DNA from: an uncultured Bacteroidales bacterium
GTDB taxonomy: Bacteria; Bacteroidota; Bacteroidia; Bacteroidales; Bacteroidaceae
Length of the DNA stretch: 64,000 nucleotides
Direction of reading: 5' to 3'
Assembly: GCA_902779165.1 (NCBI GenBank)
Contig: CACZAN010000014.1
Location: 1 to 64,000 of the forward strand
This document shows positions 24,841 through 32,222 of the stretch, piece after piece. The position numbers and the translations under genes were made by a program. Numbering within the stretch: position 1 is the first letter of the stretch; each line of letters opens with the position of its first letter. The notes beneath the pieces were generated by a model that worked only from the letters and a program-made list of their open reading frames with translations, did no database searches and was not told the origin of the DNA.

Positions 24841-27519
24841 ATGAAACGTATTATTCTTTCCCTCCTTCTTTGTGTAGGCTGTGGCTATGCCGCAGCCCAA
24901 GATGTCATTGACCTCTCCGGCACGTGGCAGCTGCAATCCCGCCTGGCAGCAACTACAATGACCCTTCCAGGCTCCACCCTCACCAACGGAATTGGCGATG
25001 AAGTGACCGTCAGTACTCGCTGGACCGGCTCGCTCTATGACTCCTCCTACTACTTCAATCCTTATATGGAGCGCTACCGCAAGGCCGGCCAGATGAAGTT
25101 CCCCTTCTTCCTCACTCCGGCACGTCACTTTGTGGGCGAGGCCACCTATAGCCGCATCGTCAGCATACCCCGTACGTGGAAGGGCCGGCAAATCACACTC
25201 TATCTGGAAAGGCCGCATATCGAGACCACACTCTTTGTAAACGGCAAAGAAGTTGGTCATCAGACGAGCCTCAGCGTTCCACACCAATACGATGTCACCG
25301 CCTTCCTCCGCCCAGGTCACGACAATAAGATTACCATCCGCGTGTATAATGGCATCGAAAATGTATGTGTCGGACAAGACAGCCACAGCGTTACCGACCA
25401 GACTCAGGGCAACTGGAACGGCATCGCAGGACGTATGGAGCTGAGGGCCGAACCGCTTATCTGGCGACGTCGCGTCGCTACCGATCTCACCACCCAGACC
25501 GCCCACATCACCATCAATGACCGCGAATATGAGGTACATGTCCCCGGGGCCCGCCCCTGGAGCGAGCACTCGCCGCAGCTTTATACCGCTACTGTAAATT
25601 ATGAAGGCTCCCCCATCCGCGTGACTTTCGGCTTCCGCGAGGTGGCAGTCCGCGGACGCGACATCCTGTTGAATGGCCGTCCCATCCGTCTCCGCGGCAC
25701 CGTGGAGAACTGCTGCTTCCCGGAGACCGGTTTTCCGCCAACGGATACCGCCTCATGGATGCGTGTCTTCAGCAAATGCAAGGAATATGGATTGAATCAT
25801 CTGCGCTTCCACAGCTACTGTCCGCCCGAAGCGGCCTTCGTCGCTGCAGACCGTCTTGGCCTGTACCTTCAACCCGAAGGACCATCGTGGCCGAACCACG
25901 GCGTGAAGCTCGGTAATGGGATGCCCATCGACCGCTATCTGCTCGACGAGTGTCGCGCCATTGTAGATTGCTACGGTGCCCACCCGTCCCTGATCATGGT
26001 GGCAGCAGGCAATGAGCCCGCAGGGCACTGGGTGGAATGGGGCAACCGCTTCGTTGAGACGATGAAAGCCTATGACCCCTCACGCCTTTACTGCACAGCT
26101 TCCGTTGGTGGAGGATGGGAATGGGATACAGGGTCTGAATATCATGTCAAAGGTGGCGCCCGCGGACTGGAATGGAATCGCAGGCAACCCAGCAGCGACG
26201 ATGATTTCGCCGAGGGACTGGACTTCCCTCGTAACTACAGAGGTGCAGAGCCCAACCAATCCCCGATTATTGCACACGAGCAAGGACAATGGTGCGCCTT
26301 CCCCGATTTCAAGGAGATTCCGCAGTACACTGGCGCATACAAAGCCAGCAATTTCGAAATCTTCCGCGACCTGCTTCGCGACCACGGAATGGCATCTCAG
26401 GCCGAGAAGTTCCTCCTGTCCAGCGGCCGGCTGCAAGTGCTGGCTTATAAGTACGAAATAGAACGCAATATGCGCACGTCAGGCTACGCTGGCTTCCAGC
26501 TACTGGCCCTCAACGACTACAGCGGTCAGGGCACCGCCCTCGTTGGCCCGCTGAACGTCCATTGGGGGGAGAAAGGATATTGCACCTCGGCAGAATGGCG
26601 TGAATTCTGCAACGAGGTCGTGCCTTTAGCGCGCCTTCCCCGTTTTACGTTCCAGAGTACAGACACCATTCACTTCAACACCTTATTATATAATACTACC
26701 GACAAGGTCTTCTCCCAAATCCGGTATACCATCAGCGACGATCAACATATCCTGCTCGAGGGAACTAAGCCCGTAGGGCAGGTCATCTCGTGGCAACCCA
26801 AAGAGATACAGCAGCCCACGAAACTGACATTAACCCTGTTTGCCGGCGAATACCACAATCATTATATTTTGTGGGTTTATCCCGATGTGCCAGCAGGGCA
26901 AGTGCCGTCCTCCCTCCTTATCACCACCTCGCCCGACTCCGCCCTCTCGGCCCTCGCGGCAGGCAAAGACGTATTACTCTGTGCGGCAGGCAAAATCCGT
27001 TATGGTGCCGATGTGGTGCATCATTTCCTCCCCGTCTTCTGGAACACCTCGTGGTTCAAGATGAGACCACCCCACACAACCGGCACGTACATACAATCCG
27101 AGCACCCCATCTTCCGCGACTTCCCCACCGACGATTGGCAAGACTTGCAATGGTGGGAACTGACAAGCCGCGCGCAATGTATGAATCTTGCGCAGTTCCC
27201 TGCTGATTACCAGCCCATTGTGCAGCCGATAGACACCTGGCACCTCTCCCGCAAGCTGGGTATGCTCCTTGAGGCGCGTGTGCTCCGTGGACGACTCTTG
27301 CTCACCACCTTCGACATCCTCTCTGCCCTCGACCGCCGCATCGTAGCGCGCCAGTTGCGCCAGAGTACCCTCCGCTATATGACATCTTCAGACTTCCAGC
27401 CCTCCTTGGTTCTGGAACCTGAGGTGATCCGCAACCTCTTTGAACACGAAGCGCCCTCCGTGAATATGTTCACCAACGAATCACCCGATGAGCTGAAGCC
27501 AAAGCTACAGAATCCGTGA
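24841..27519 (+). CDS. Glycoside hydrolase family 2-related enzyme (892 aa)
   Basis: A signal peptide (MKRIILSLLLCVGCGYAAAQ) precedes a GH2 sugar-binding domain (LSGTWQL, YSRIVSIPRTWKGRQITLYLERP, LFVNGKEVG) and a TIM barrel with RLRGTVENCCFP and HLRFHSYCPPEAAF. The acid/base is Glu392 in AAGNEPAG and the nucleophile Glu480 in AHEQGQW. A 300-residue C-terminal region without catalytic motifs follows. It is a diverged GH2 relative of exported Bacteroidales enzymes; the substrate is not readable. It lies in tandem with the first GH2 gene, suggesting one glycan is attacked in two steps. Confidence 0.87.
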   Translation: MKRIILSLLLCVGCGYAAAQDVIDLSGTWQLQSRLAATTMTLPGSTLTNGIGDEVTVSTRWTGSLYDSSYYFNPYMERYRKAGQMKFPFFLTPARHFVGEATYSRIVSIPRTWKGRQITLYLERPHIETTLFVNGKEVGHQTSLSVPHQYDVTAFLRPGHDNKITIRVYNGIENVCVGQDSHSVTDQTQGNWNGIAGRMELRAEPLIWRRRVATDLTTQTAHITINDREYEVHVPGARPWSEHSPQLYTATVNYEGSPIRVTFGFREVAVRGRDILLNGRPIRLRGTVENCCFPETGFPPTDTASWMRVFSKCKEYGLNHLRFHSYCPPEAAFVAADRLGLYLQPEGPSWPNHGVKLGNGMPIDRYLLDECRAIVDCYGAHPSLIMVAAGNEPAGHWVEWGNRFVETMKAYDPSRLYCTASVGGGWEWDTGSEYHVKGGARGLEWNRRQPSSDDDFAEGLDFPRNYRGAEPNQSPIIAHEQGQWCAFPDFKEIPQYTGAYKASNFEIFRDLLRDHGMASQAEKFLLSSGRLQVLAYKYEIERNMRTSGYAGFQLLALNDYSGQGTALVGPLNVHWGEKGYCTSAEWREFCNEVVPLARLPRFTFQSTDTIHFNTLLYNTTDKVFSQIRYTISDDQHILLEGTKPVGQVISWQPKEIQQPTKLTLTLFAGEYHNHYILWVYPDVPAGQVPSSLLITTSPDSALSALAAGKDVLLCAAGKIRYGADVVHHFLPVFWNTSWFKMRPPHTTGTYIQSEHPIFRDFPTDDWQDLQWWELTSRAQCMNLAQFPADYQPIVQPIDTWHLSRKLGMLLEARVLRGRLLLTTFDILSALDRRIVARQLRQSTLRYMTSSDFQPSLVLEPEVIRNLFEHEAPSVNMFTNESPDELKPKLQNP

Positions 27520-27538
27520 TTCCAAAACATCCCCATCT

Positions 27539-27994
27539 ATGCCTCATCCTTCGTTCGAAGATCTTTTTGCCGAGCACGGCATCAAGCCAACAGCCAATCG
27601 CCTGCTGGTGGCCCGCGCTTTGAACGACAGTCTGCGCCCATTGTCGCTGGCAGAACTCGAAGAGCGGCTGCTGACCATGGACCGATCCAGTATCTTTCGT
27701 GTACTCTCCCTCTTCCGCAACCAGCACTTAGTACATGTCATAGAAGGAGGCAGCGAGGGCGTCCGTTATGAACTCTGCCAGAGCCACAACCACTCGACAG
27801 ACGACGACCAGCACGCACATTTCCATTGTGAGCAATGTCATCGCACCTTCTGCCTTGAAGAGGTGCCCCTGCCCAATATCCATCTGCCCGAGGGTTACGA
27901 GGCCTCCTCTGTCAGCTTCATCATCAAAGGCATCTGTCCCGATTGCGCTCGCACCAACCATCCTTACGCCCACATCCATACCCATCTGGCCTAA
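27539..27994 (+). CDS. Fur-family metal-responsive regulator (151 aa)
   Basis: The N-terminal winged helix (HGIKPTANRLLVARAL, PLSLAELEERL, DRSSIFRVLSLF) is that of Fur proteins, followed by the metal-binding dimerisation part with HFHCEQCHRTFCLEE and CPDC, which give the structural CXXC pairs. A His-rich tail (HPYAHIHTHLA) may bind more metal. It could sense iron, zinc or peroxide; the type is not certain. It begins 19 bp after the GH2 gene but is probably unrelated in function. Confidence 0.88.
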   Translation: MPHPSFEDLFAEHGIKPTANRLLVARALNDSLRPLSLAELEERLLTMDRSSIFRVLSLFRNQHLVHVIEGGSEGVRYELCQSHNHSTDDDQHAHFHCEQCHRTFCLEEVPLPNIHLPEGYEASSVSFIIKGICPDCARTNHPYAHIHTHLA

Positions 27995-28086
27995 CCCTCC
28001 ATCCCATTATTATTTTTCATTTTTCAATTTCCATTTTTTCAATTATACATTATACATTATCAATTATACATTATACATTATCTTTC

Positions 28087-28278
28087 ATGACCTACGAAGA
28101 AGCCATTGCCCAACTCGAGACATTAGCCCGGCAGGCAGAGGACGGAACCCTGCCCATCGACCAGCTGGCCGCAAAGCTCAAGGACGCACAACAGCTCTTG
28201 AAGTTCTGCCAGCAGAAACTCACCGCAGCCGAAGAAGAGGTGCAGAAACTCCTAAATGCGTCAAAAACCAACGACTGA
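28087..28278 (+). CDS. xseB: Exodeoxyribonuclease VII small subunit (63 aa)
   Basis: The start ATG 28087 gives MTYEEAIAQLETLARQAEDG, the XseB signature helix, followed by LPIDQLAAKLKDAQQLLKFC and QKLTAAEEEVQKLL. Length is normal. It forms helical hairpins that bind the large subunit XseA, which is not in the window. The 92 bp before it (27995-28086) consist of AATTATACATTATACATT repeats; an in-frame extension upstream only translates this repeat. Confidence 0.9.
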   Translation: MTYEEAIAQLETLARQAEDGTLPIDQLAAKLKDAQQLLKFCQQKLTAAEEEVQKLLNASKTND

Positions 28279-28335
28279 CAAGCCCTTACGAGTCACTTTC
28301 CCAACAATTTGTGCGGTCGTTACATACTTTTTGTG

Positions 28336-28343
28336 TAATTTTG
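28336..28343 (+). promoter_or_regulatory. -7 box for ilvE
   Basis: TAATTTTG lies 28 bp before the ilvE ATG. A TTTG upstream is at 24 bp, not the ideal distance. Confidence 0.5.
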
Positions 28344-28371
28344 CGGCCGATTTTCTAAACAACAAGCAAAG

Positions 28372-29394
28372 ATGAAAGAAATAGACTGGTCGAATCTCTC
28401 GTTTGGCTACATGCCTACAGATTACAATGTGCGCTGCTATTATCGTGAAGGCGCTTGGGGCGAAATCGAAGTATCGTCCTCTGAAATCATCCCAATGAGT
28501 ATTGCCGCAACCTGCCTCCACTACGGACAGGAAGCTTTCGAAGGCCTGAAGGCCTACCGCTGCCCCGACGGCAAGGTTCGCATCTTCCGTCCTGAAGAGA
28601 ACGCTGCCCGCCTGCAGTCTACCTGCCGCGGACTCGTGATGCCCGAAATCTCCACCGAATTGTTCATCGAGATGGTGAAGAAGGTCGTCCGTCTGAACCA
28701 GCGCTTCATCCCGCCTTATGAGAGCGGCGCCACCCTCTATATCCGTCCGCTGCTTATCGGCACCACGCCTCAGGTGGGTGTGCATCCCGCCTCGGAGTAC
28801 CTCTTTGTGATCTTTGTCACTCCCGTAGGTCCTTACTTCAAGGGAGGTTTCTCCACTAATCCCTACGTCATCACCCGCGACTACGACCGCTCCGCACCTC
28901 TCGGCACCGGTTGCTATAAAGTCGGTGGAAACTATGCCGCCAGCCTTCGTGCCAACAAGTGGGCCCACGATCAGGGCTACAGTTGCGAGTTCTATCTCGA
29001 CGCTAAGGAAAAGAAGTATATCGATGAGTGCGGCGCAGCCAACTTCTTCGGCATCAAGGATAATTGCTATATCACCCCGCTCAGCCACAGCATCCTGCCC
29101 AGCGTGACGAATATGAGCCTCATGCAACTGGCCGAAGACCTCGGACTGAAAGTCGAGCGTCGCCAGATTCCCTTGGAAGAACTCGAGACCTTTGAGGAAG
29201 CAGGCGCCTGCGGAACAGCAGCCGTCATCAGCCCCATCGAACGCATCGACGACCCGCAGACGGGCCACAGCTATGTGTTCGCCAAGGACGGCAAGCCCGG
29301 TCCCATTTCTTCCAAGCTCTACCACAAGCTCATCAACATCCAGTACGGCATTGAACCCGACACCCACGGATGGACGAAGGTGGTCATCGAGTAA
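28372..29394 (+). CDS. ilvE: Branched-chain amino acid aminotransferase (340 aa)
   Basis: A fold-type IV PLP enzyme of the eukaryotic-like BCAT group: YGQEAFEGLKAYR, RPEENAARLQ, LYIRPLLIGT, the PLP lysine region GTGCYKVGGNYAAS, EFYLDAKEKKYIDECGAANFF and EEAGACGTAAVISPI. It makes or degrades leucine, isoleucine and valine with 2-oxoglutarate. Length is usual for the group. A -7 box directly precedes it, so it is probably transcribed separately from xseB; trmB follows 20 bp later. Confidence 0.95.
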   Translation: MKEIDWSNLSFGYMPTDYNVRCYYREGAWGEIEVSSSEIIPMSIAATCLHYGQEAFEGLKAYRCPDGKVRIFRPEENAARLQSTCRGLVMPEISTELFIEMVKKVVRLNQRFIPPYESGATLYIRPLLIGTTPQVGVHPASEYLFVIFVTPVGPYFKGGFSTNPYVITRDYDRSAPLGTGCYKVGGNYAASLRANKWAHDQGYSCEFYLDAKEKKYIDECGAANFFGIKDNCYITPLSHSILPSVTNMSLMQLAEDLGLKVERRQIPLEELETFEEAGACGTAAVISPIERIDDPQTGHSYVFAKDGKPGPISSKLYHKLINIQYGIEPDTHGWTKVVIE

Positions 29395-29414
29395 AATGGC
29401 CTAAAGACAGCTGA

Positions 29415-30188
29415 ATGGGCAAAGGTAAATTAGCCAAATTCGCCGATATGGCGAGCTACCCTCACGTCTTCGAGTACCCTTTTTCGGTAGTCGAAGACGT
29501 GCCTTTTGAACTACGCGGACGTTGGCACGAGGCGTTCTTCAAGAACCAGAATCCCATCGTCCTCGAACTCGGTTGTGGACGTGGTGAGTACGCAGTAGGA
29601 CTCGCCCGCCGCTATCCCAACCGAAACTTTATTGGTGTTGATATCAAGGGAGCACGCATGTGGAGCGGAGCCACAGAATCCCTGAACGAGGGACTGACGA
29701 ATGTCGCCTTCCTGCGCACCAACATCGAAATCATCGACCGCTTCTTCGCCCCCGGCGAAGTACAGGAGATCTGGCTCACCTTCTCCGACCCACAGATGAA
29801 GAAGGCCACCAAGCGTCTCACCTCCACTTATTTCCTGCAACGCTACCGCCGTTTTCTTCTGCCCGACGGCATCATCCACCTCAAGACAGACTCCAACTTC
29901 CTCTTCACCTACACCAAGTATGTGGTAGAGCGAAATCACCTGCCGTTGGAAGTATGTACCGAGGATCTCTATGGTGCTGCGACTACGACAGATCCTTCCT
30001 CCTCCCTTGACCTCTCCATCCGCACCTACTACGAACAGCAATGGCTCTCCCGCGGTCTCTCCATCAAATACCTACGTTTCCGTCTTCCTGCTTCGGGCGA
30101 CCTTCAGGAACCTGAAGTGGAAATACCTCTCGACGACTACCGCAGCTACAATCGCGAGAAGCGGAGCTCGCTCACGACTGCTAAATAA
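29415..30188 (+). CDS. trmB: tRNA (guanine-N7-)-methyltransferase (257 aa)
   Basis: The Rossmann SAM-binding motif [16 protein letters not shown] is followed by [22 protein letters not shown], the TrmB signature TFSDPQ (in place of FPDPWP) and [12 protein letters not shown] with HLKTDS near the end of the domain. It methylates G46 in tRNA variable loops. The C-terminal part carries an extra 40-residue tail typical of Bacteroidetes TrmB. It follows ilvE by 20 bp and converges on the S41 gene. Confidence 0.93.
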   Translation: MGKGKLAKFADMASYPHVFEYPFSVVEDVPFELRGRWHEAFFKNQNPIVLELGCGRGEYAVGLARRYPNRNFIGVDIKGARMWSGATESLNEGLTNVAFLRTNIEIIDRFFAPGEVQEIWLTFSDPQMKKATKRLTSTYFLQRYRRFLLPDGIIHLKTDSNFLFTYTKYVVERNHLPLEVCTEDLYGAATTTDPSSSLDLSIRTYYEQQWLSRGLSIKYLRFRLPASGDLQEPEVEIPLDDYRSYNREKRSSLTTAK

Positions 30189-30196
30189 TCTTCTTT

Positions 30197-31225
30197 TTAT
30201 TTGTTCAACAACGTTCGTGCCGCTTCGATAAGGGTGTCAATGCCGCGAGCACGATCTGCCTCGCTCAGCGCCATCTGAATATCCGGCTGAATACCGAATT
30301 CAATCTGATTCATCTGGGCATCATACATCGGACAGGCCGAGAAGCGGACCGACCAGCCGTTCGGCAGTTCTGAATTGAACGGCATTCCGCTGCCGCCACC
30401 CGTCTGGTCGCCCATTACCGTAACAAGCGGACAGCCCTTGACATCACGGATGAAGGTGTTCGTGGCACTATAGCAATGACGGTTCGTCAGCACTACGGCA
30501 CGCTTCTGCCATCTGATGCCCAGCGACGGCTCGATGTATTCGGGCTCCGGCTTTGAGAAATCAGCATGTCCCCTCCCCGTCTTATGAGCAATATATCCCA
30601 CCAGCCGGCGTTCGTTCGTGAAACGCTGTGCCAGCAGTTCCGCATAGGTCAGGCTTCCGCCGCTGTTTTCACGCATATCCAGAATAAGGCCATTGCAGGT
30701 CGAGAGATATGACAACACCTCGCTGATGTTTCCATCACCCAGGGCGGTCTGGAAACTGCTGCAGACCACATAGCCGATATTGTCGGGCAGGATGCGATAC
30801 TTCAGCGACGAGGCAATCTTGTAATCCGTACCTAAGTAAGCATCCTGCAACTCCTGCGAGAAATTCCTCGGATAATCCTCATACCAGCTCCAGTTGCGTC
30901 CCACATCGTGTGCGGCATAGAGATTCACGTGTCCGTCGCGCAGCTCCGAGAGCATCGCGGCAAGCACCTCAAACAACTGTGCATTCGTCATCGACTTCGA
31001 CAACCGCTGGCGGTAGCGGGCCCGCATGATATTCCAGTCCACCCCGATGGTCTCTTTTTTATAGTCGAGGAAGCAGTAATGCTCATCGATGATGGTCCAC
31101 AGGGCATCGAGATTCCCTTCGGGATTGTTGTCGAACTGCGCTTCCTTGACACAGGAAGTAATGAGGAGGGAAAAGAAAACCCACCCCCAGACACTAAACG
31201 TCAAGGAGGAGAGCAGGCTGCGCAT
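30197..31225 (-). CDS. S41 family peptidase, lipoprotein (342 aa)
   Basis: ATG 31225 is preferred because it begins a signal peptide (MRSLLSSLTFSVWGWVFF) with lipobox LITSC. ATG 31243 is possible. A longer open extension upstream translates 9-bp repeats and is rejected. The body shows Bacteroidales S41 features: a helical cap with LRDGHVNLY, the fold with GLILDMRENSGGS, the nucleophile loop VLTNRHCYSATN, and QTGGGSGMP. It is an outer-facing C-terminal-processing-like protease. It lies downstream of DUF3316 and topoisomerase IV A in a conserved order. Confidence 0.85.
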   Translation of the reverse strand: MRSLLSSLTFSVWGWVFFSLLITSCVKEAQFDNNPEGNLDALWTIIDEHYCFLDYKKETIGVDWNIMRARYRQRLSKSMTNAQLFEVLAAMLSELRDGHVNLYAAHDVGRNWSWYEDYPRNFSQELQDAYLGTDYKIASSLKYRILPDNIGYVVCSSFQTALGDGNISEVLSYLSTCNGLILDMRENSGGSLTYAELLAQRFTNERRLVGYIAHKTGRGHADFSKPEPEYIEPSLGIRWQKRAVVLTNRHCYSATNTFIRDVKGCPLVTVMGDQTGGGSGMPFNSELPNGWSVRFSACPMYDAQMNQIEFGIQPDIQMALSEADRARGIDTLIEAARTLLNK

Positions 31226-31252
31226 TGTTGTGTTATGAAGCATAAGAGATAA

Positions 31253-31325
31253 TTTTTCGTTATTTCGAGATTTCGACATTTCGGCATTTCGAGATTTCGG
31301 CATTTCGATATTACGAGATTTCGAC
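31253..31325. repeat. 9-bp ATTTCGACA-type repeats
   Basis: About eight copies of a 9-bp word (TTTCGAGAT, TTTCGACAT, TTTCGGCAT and variants) fill the gap between DUF3316 and the S41 gene. Read leftward they encode SRNxEMxKS, which explains the open extension before the S41 start. Confidence 0.8.
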
Positions 31326-31340
31326 TTCTTTCCCGCAGGT

Positions 31341-31375
31341 TTCCCCTCCCTAATGGGAGGGAGCTGGGGTAGGCC
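31341..31375. repeat. GC-rich palindrome supplying the DUF3316 stop codon
   Basis: CCCCTCCC, TAAT and GGGAGGG form a hairpin with a GGGGTAGGC tail. Read leftward it encodes PTPAPSH and the TAG stop of the DUF3316 gene. It is the same element family as in holB and metF. Confidence 0.8.
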
Positions 31376-32222
31376 TTGGACGCAGGATGTCGAGCTGACG
31401 CACCCAGCCAATAAGAAATGCATGACTATAGGTATGACGACGAATCTCATTCGTGCGGCTCTGCCGGAAATCCGCGAGGTAGGCCAGCCTCAGCGTGCAG
31501 CGTCGGAAAGGCAGGTCCACCGCCAGCTGGTTTCTGAGGGTGGGCGCGTTAAAGGGCGTGGTGAGGCAGATATTATGATCACGGTTTCCCAGCGTAAAGA
31601 TCTCGTAGTAGCTCTGCCCGTAGGCTGGAGAGAACATCATCCCTATCAGAGGAATATCCATCTGATCGCTAAGCACCAGGGGCTGCTTCCACAGGCGGAA
31701 ACGCCAGAGGAAAGCCGCCGAGGCCGAGAGGTGCATCTCGGCAATCGCCTGTGCGGGGTTGTTGCCATTACGGGTATTATAGAGTCCGCCAAAAGAAGCG
31801 CCCACCTGAGGACCGAGGAGCAGGCGGAAGGAGCGGCCTCCCGCTGTCGCGAGAGCAGAAGGTGCCACGACGGCAGAGCCACAGAAGCTATAGTGCCACG
31901 CGGCATCGAAGTGTACTACGCCGCCGAGGTAAGTAGCCTTTTCGGGAGCGTTCGTAGTGGAAGTGAAGTCTGCCTGCAACAGCGTCTGAAAGGTGACGCA
32001 CGAGTCCAGCAGGTGGGTGACACGCTGGGTGCCGAAGAGGAAGTTCAGCTGCAGGCCGCGGTAGTTGAGGGGCGAGAGATAGGTGTCCTGCTGTCGCGCC
32101 CCGCCAACGCCGAAGAGGGTGGTACGCGACGCCCGGCGGAAGGACATGGTCTCCTGGGCTGCAACAGGGTCGCAACAGAGCAGGCCGAGCACACAGCCGA
32201 TGAAGAGAAAGAGGCGGTTCAT
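31350..32222 (-). CDS. DUF3316 outer membrane protein (290 aa)
   Basis: A signal peptide (MNRLFLFIGCVLGLLCCDPVAAQ) precedes a protein of beta-barrel character with FGVGGARQQDTYLSPLNYRGLQLNFLFG, LLLGPQVGASFGGLYNTRNGNNPAQA and TRNEIRRHTYSHAFLIGWVRQL-like segments, which fit DUF3316. The last residues RPRPTPAPSH and the stop come from a palindromic element, so the natural end has been replaced or extended. Its ATG overlaps the topoisomerase stop (ATGA), and an S41 gene follows, as in other Bacteroidales. Confidence 0.85.
   Translation of the reverse strand: MNRLFLFIGCVLGLLCCDPVAAQETMSFRRASRTTLFGVGGARQQDTYLSPLNYRGLQLNFLFGTQRVTHLLDSCVTFQTLLQADFTSTTNAPEKATYLGGVVHFDAAWHYSFCGSAVVAPSALATAGGRSFRLLLGPQVGASFGGLYNTRNGNNPAQAIAEMHLSASAAFLWRFRLWKQPLVLSDQMDIPLIGMMFSPAYGQSYYEIFTLGNRDHNICLTTPFNAPTLRNQLAVDLPFRRCTLRLAYLADFRQSRTNEIRRHTYSHAFLIGWVRQLDILRPRPTPAPSH

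Noticed and set aside
31226..31450. Longer start of the S41 peptidase with MRFVVIPIVMHFLLAGC
   Set aside because: It looks like a lipoprotein signal but overlaps the end of DUF3316, and is followed by translated 9-bp repeats before a second, better placed lipoprotein signal.
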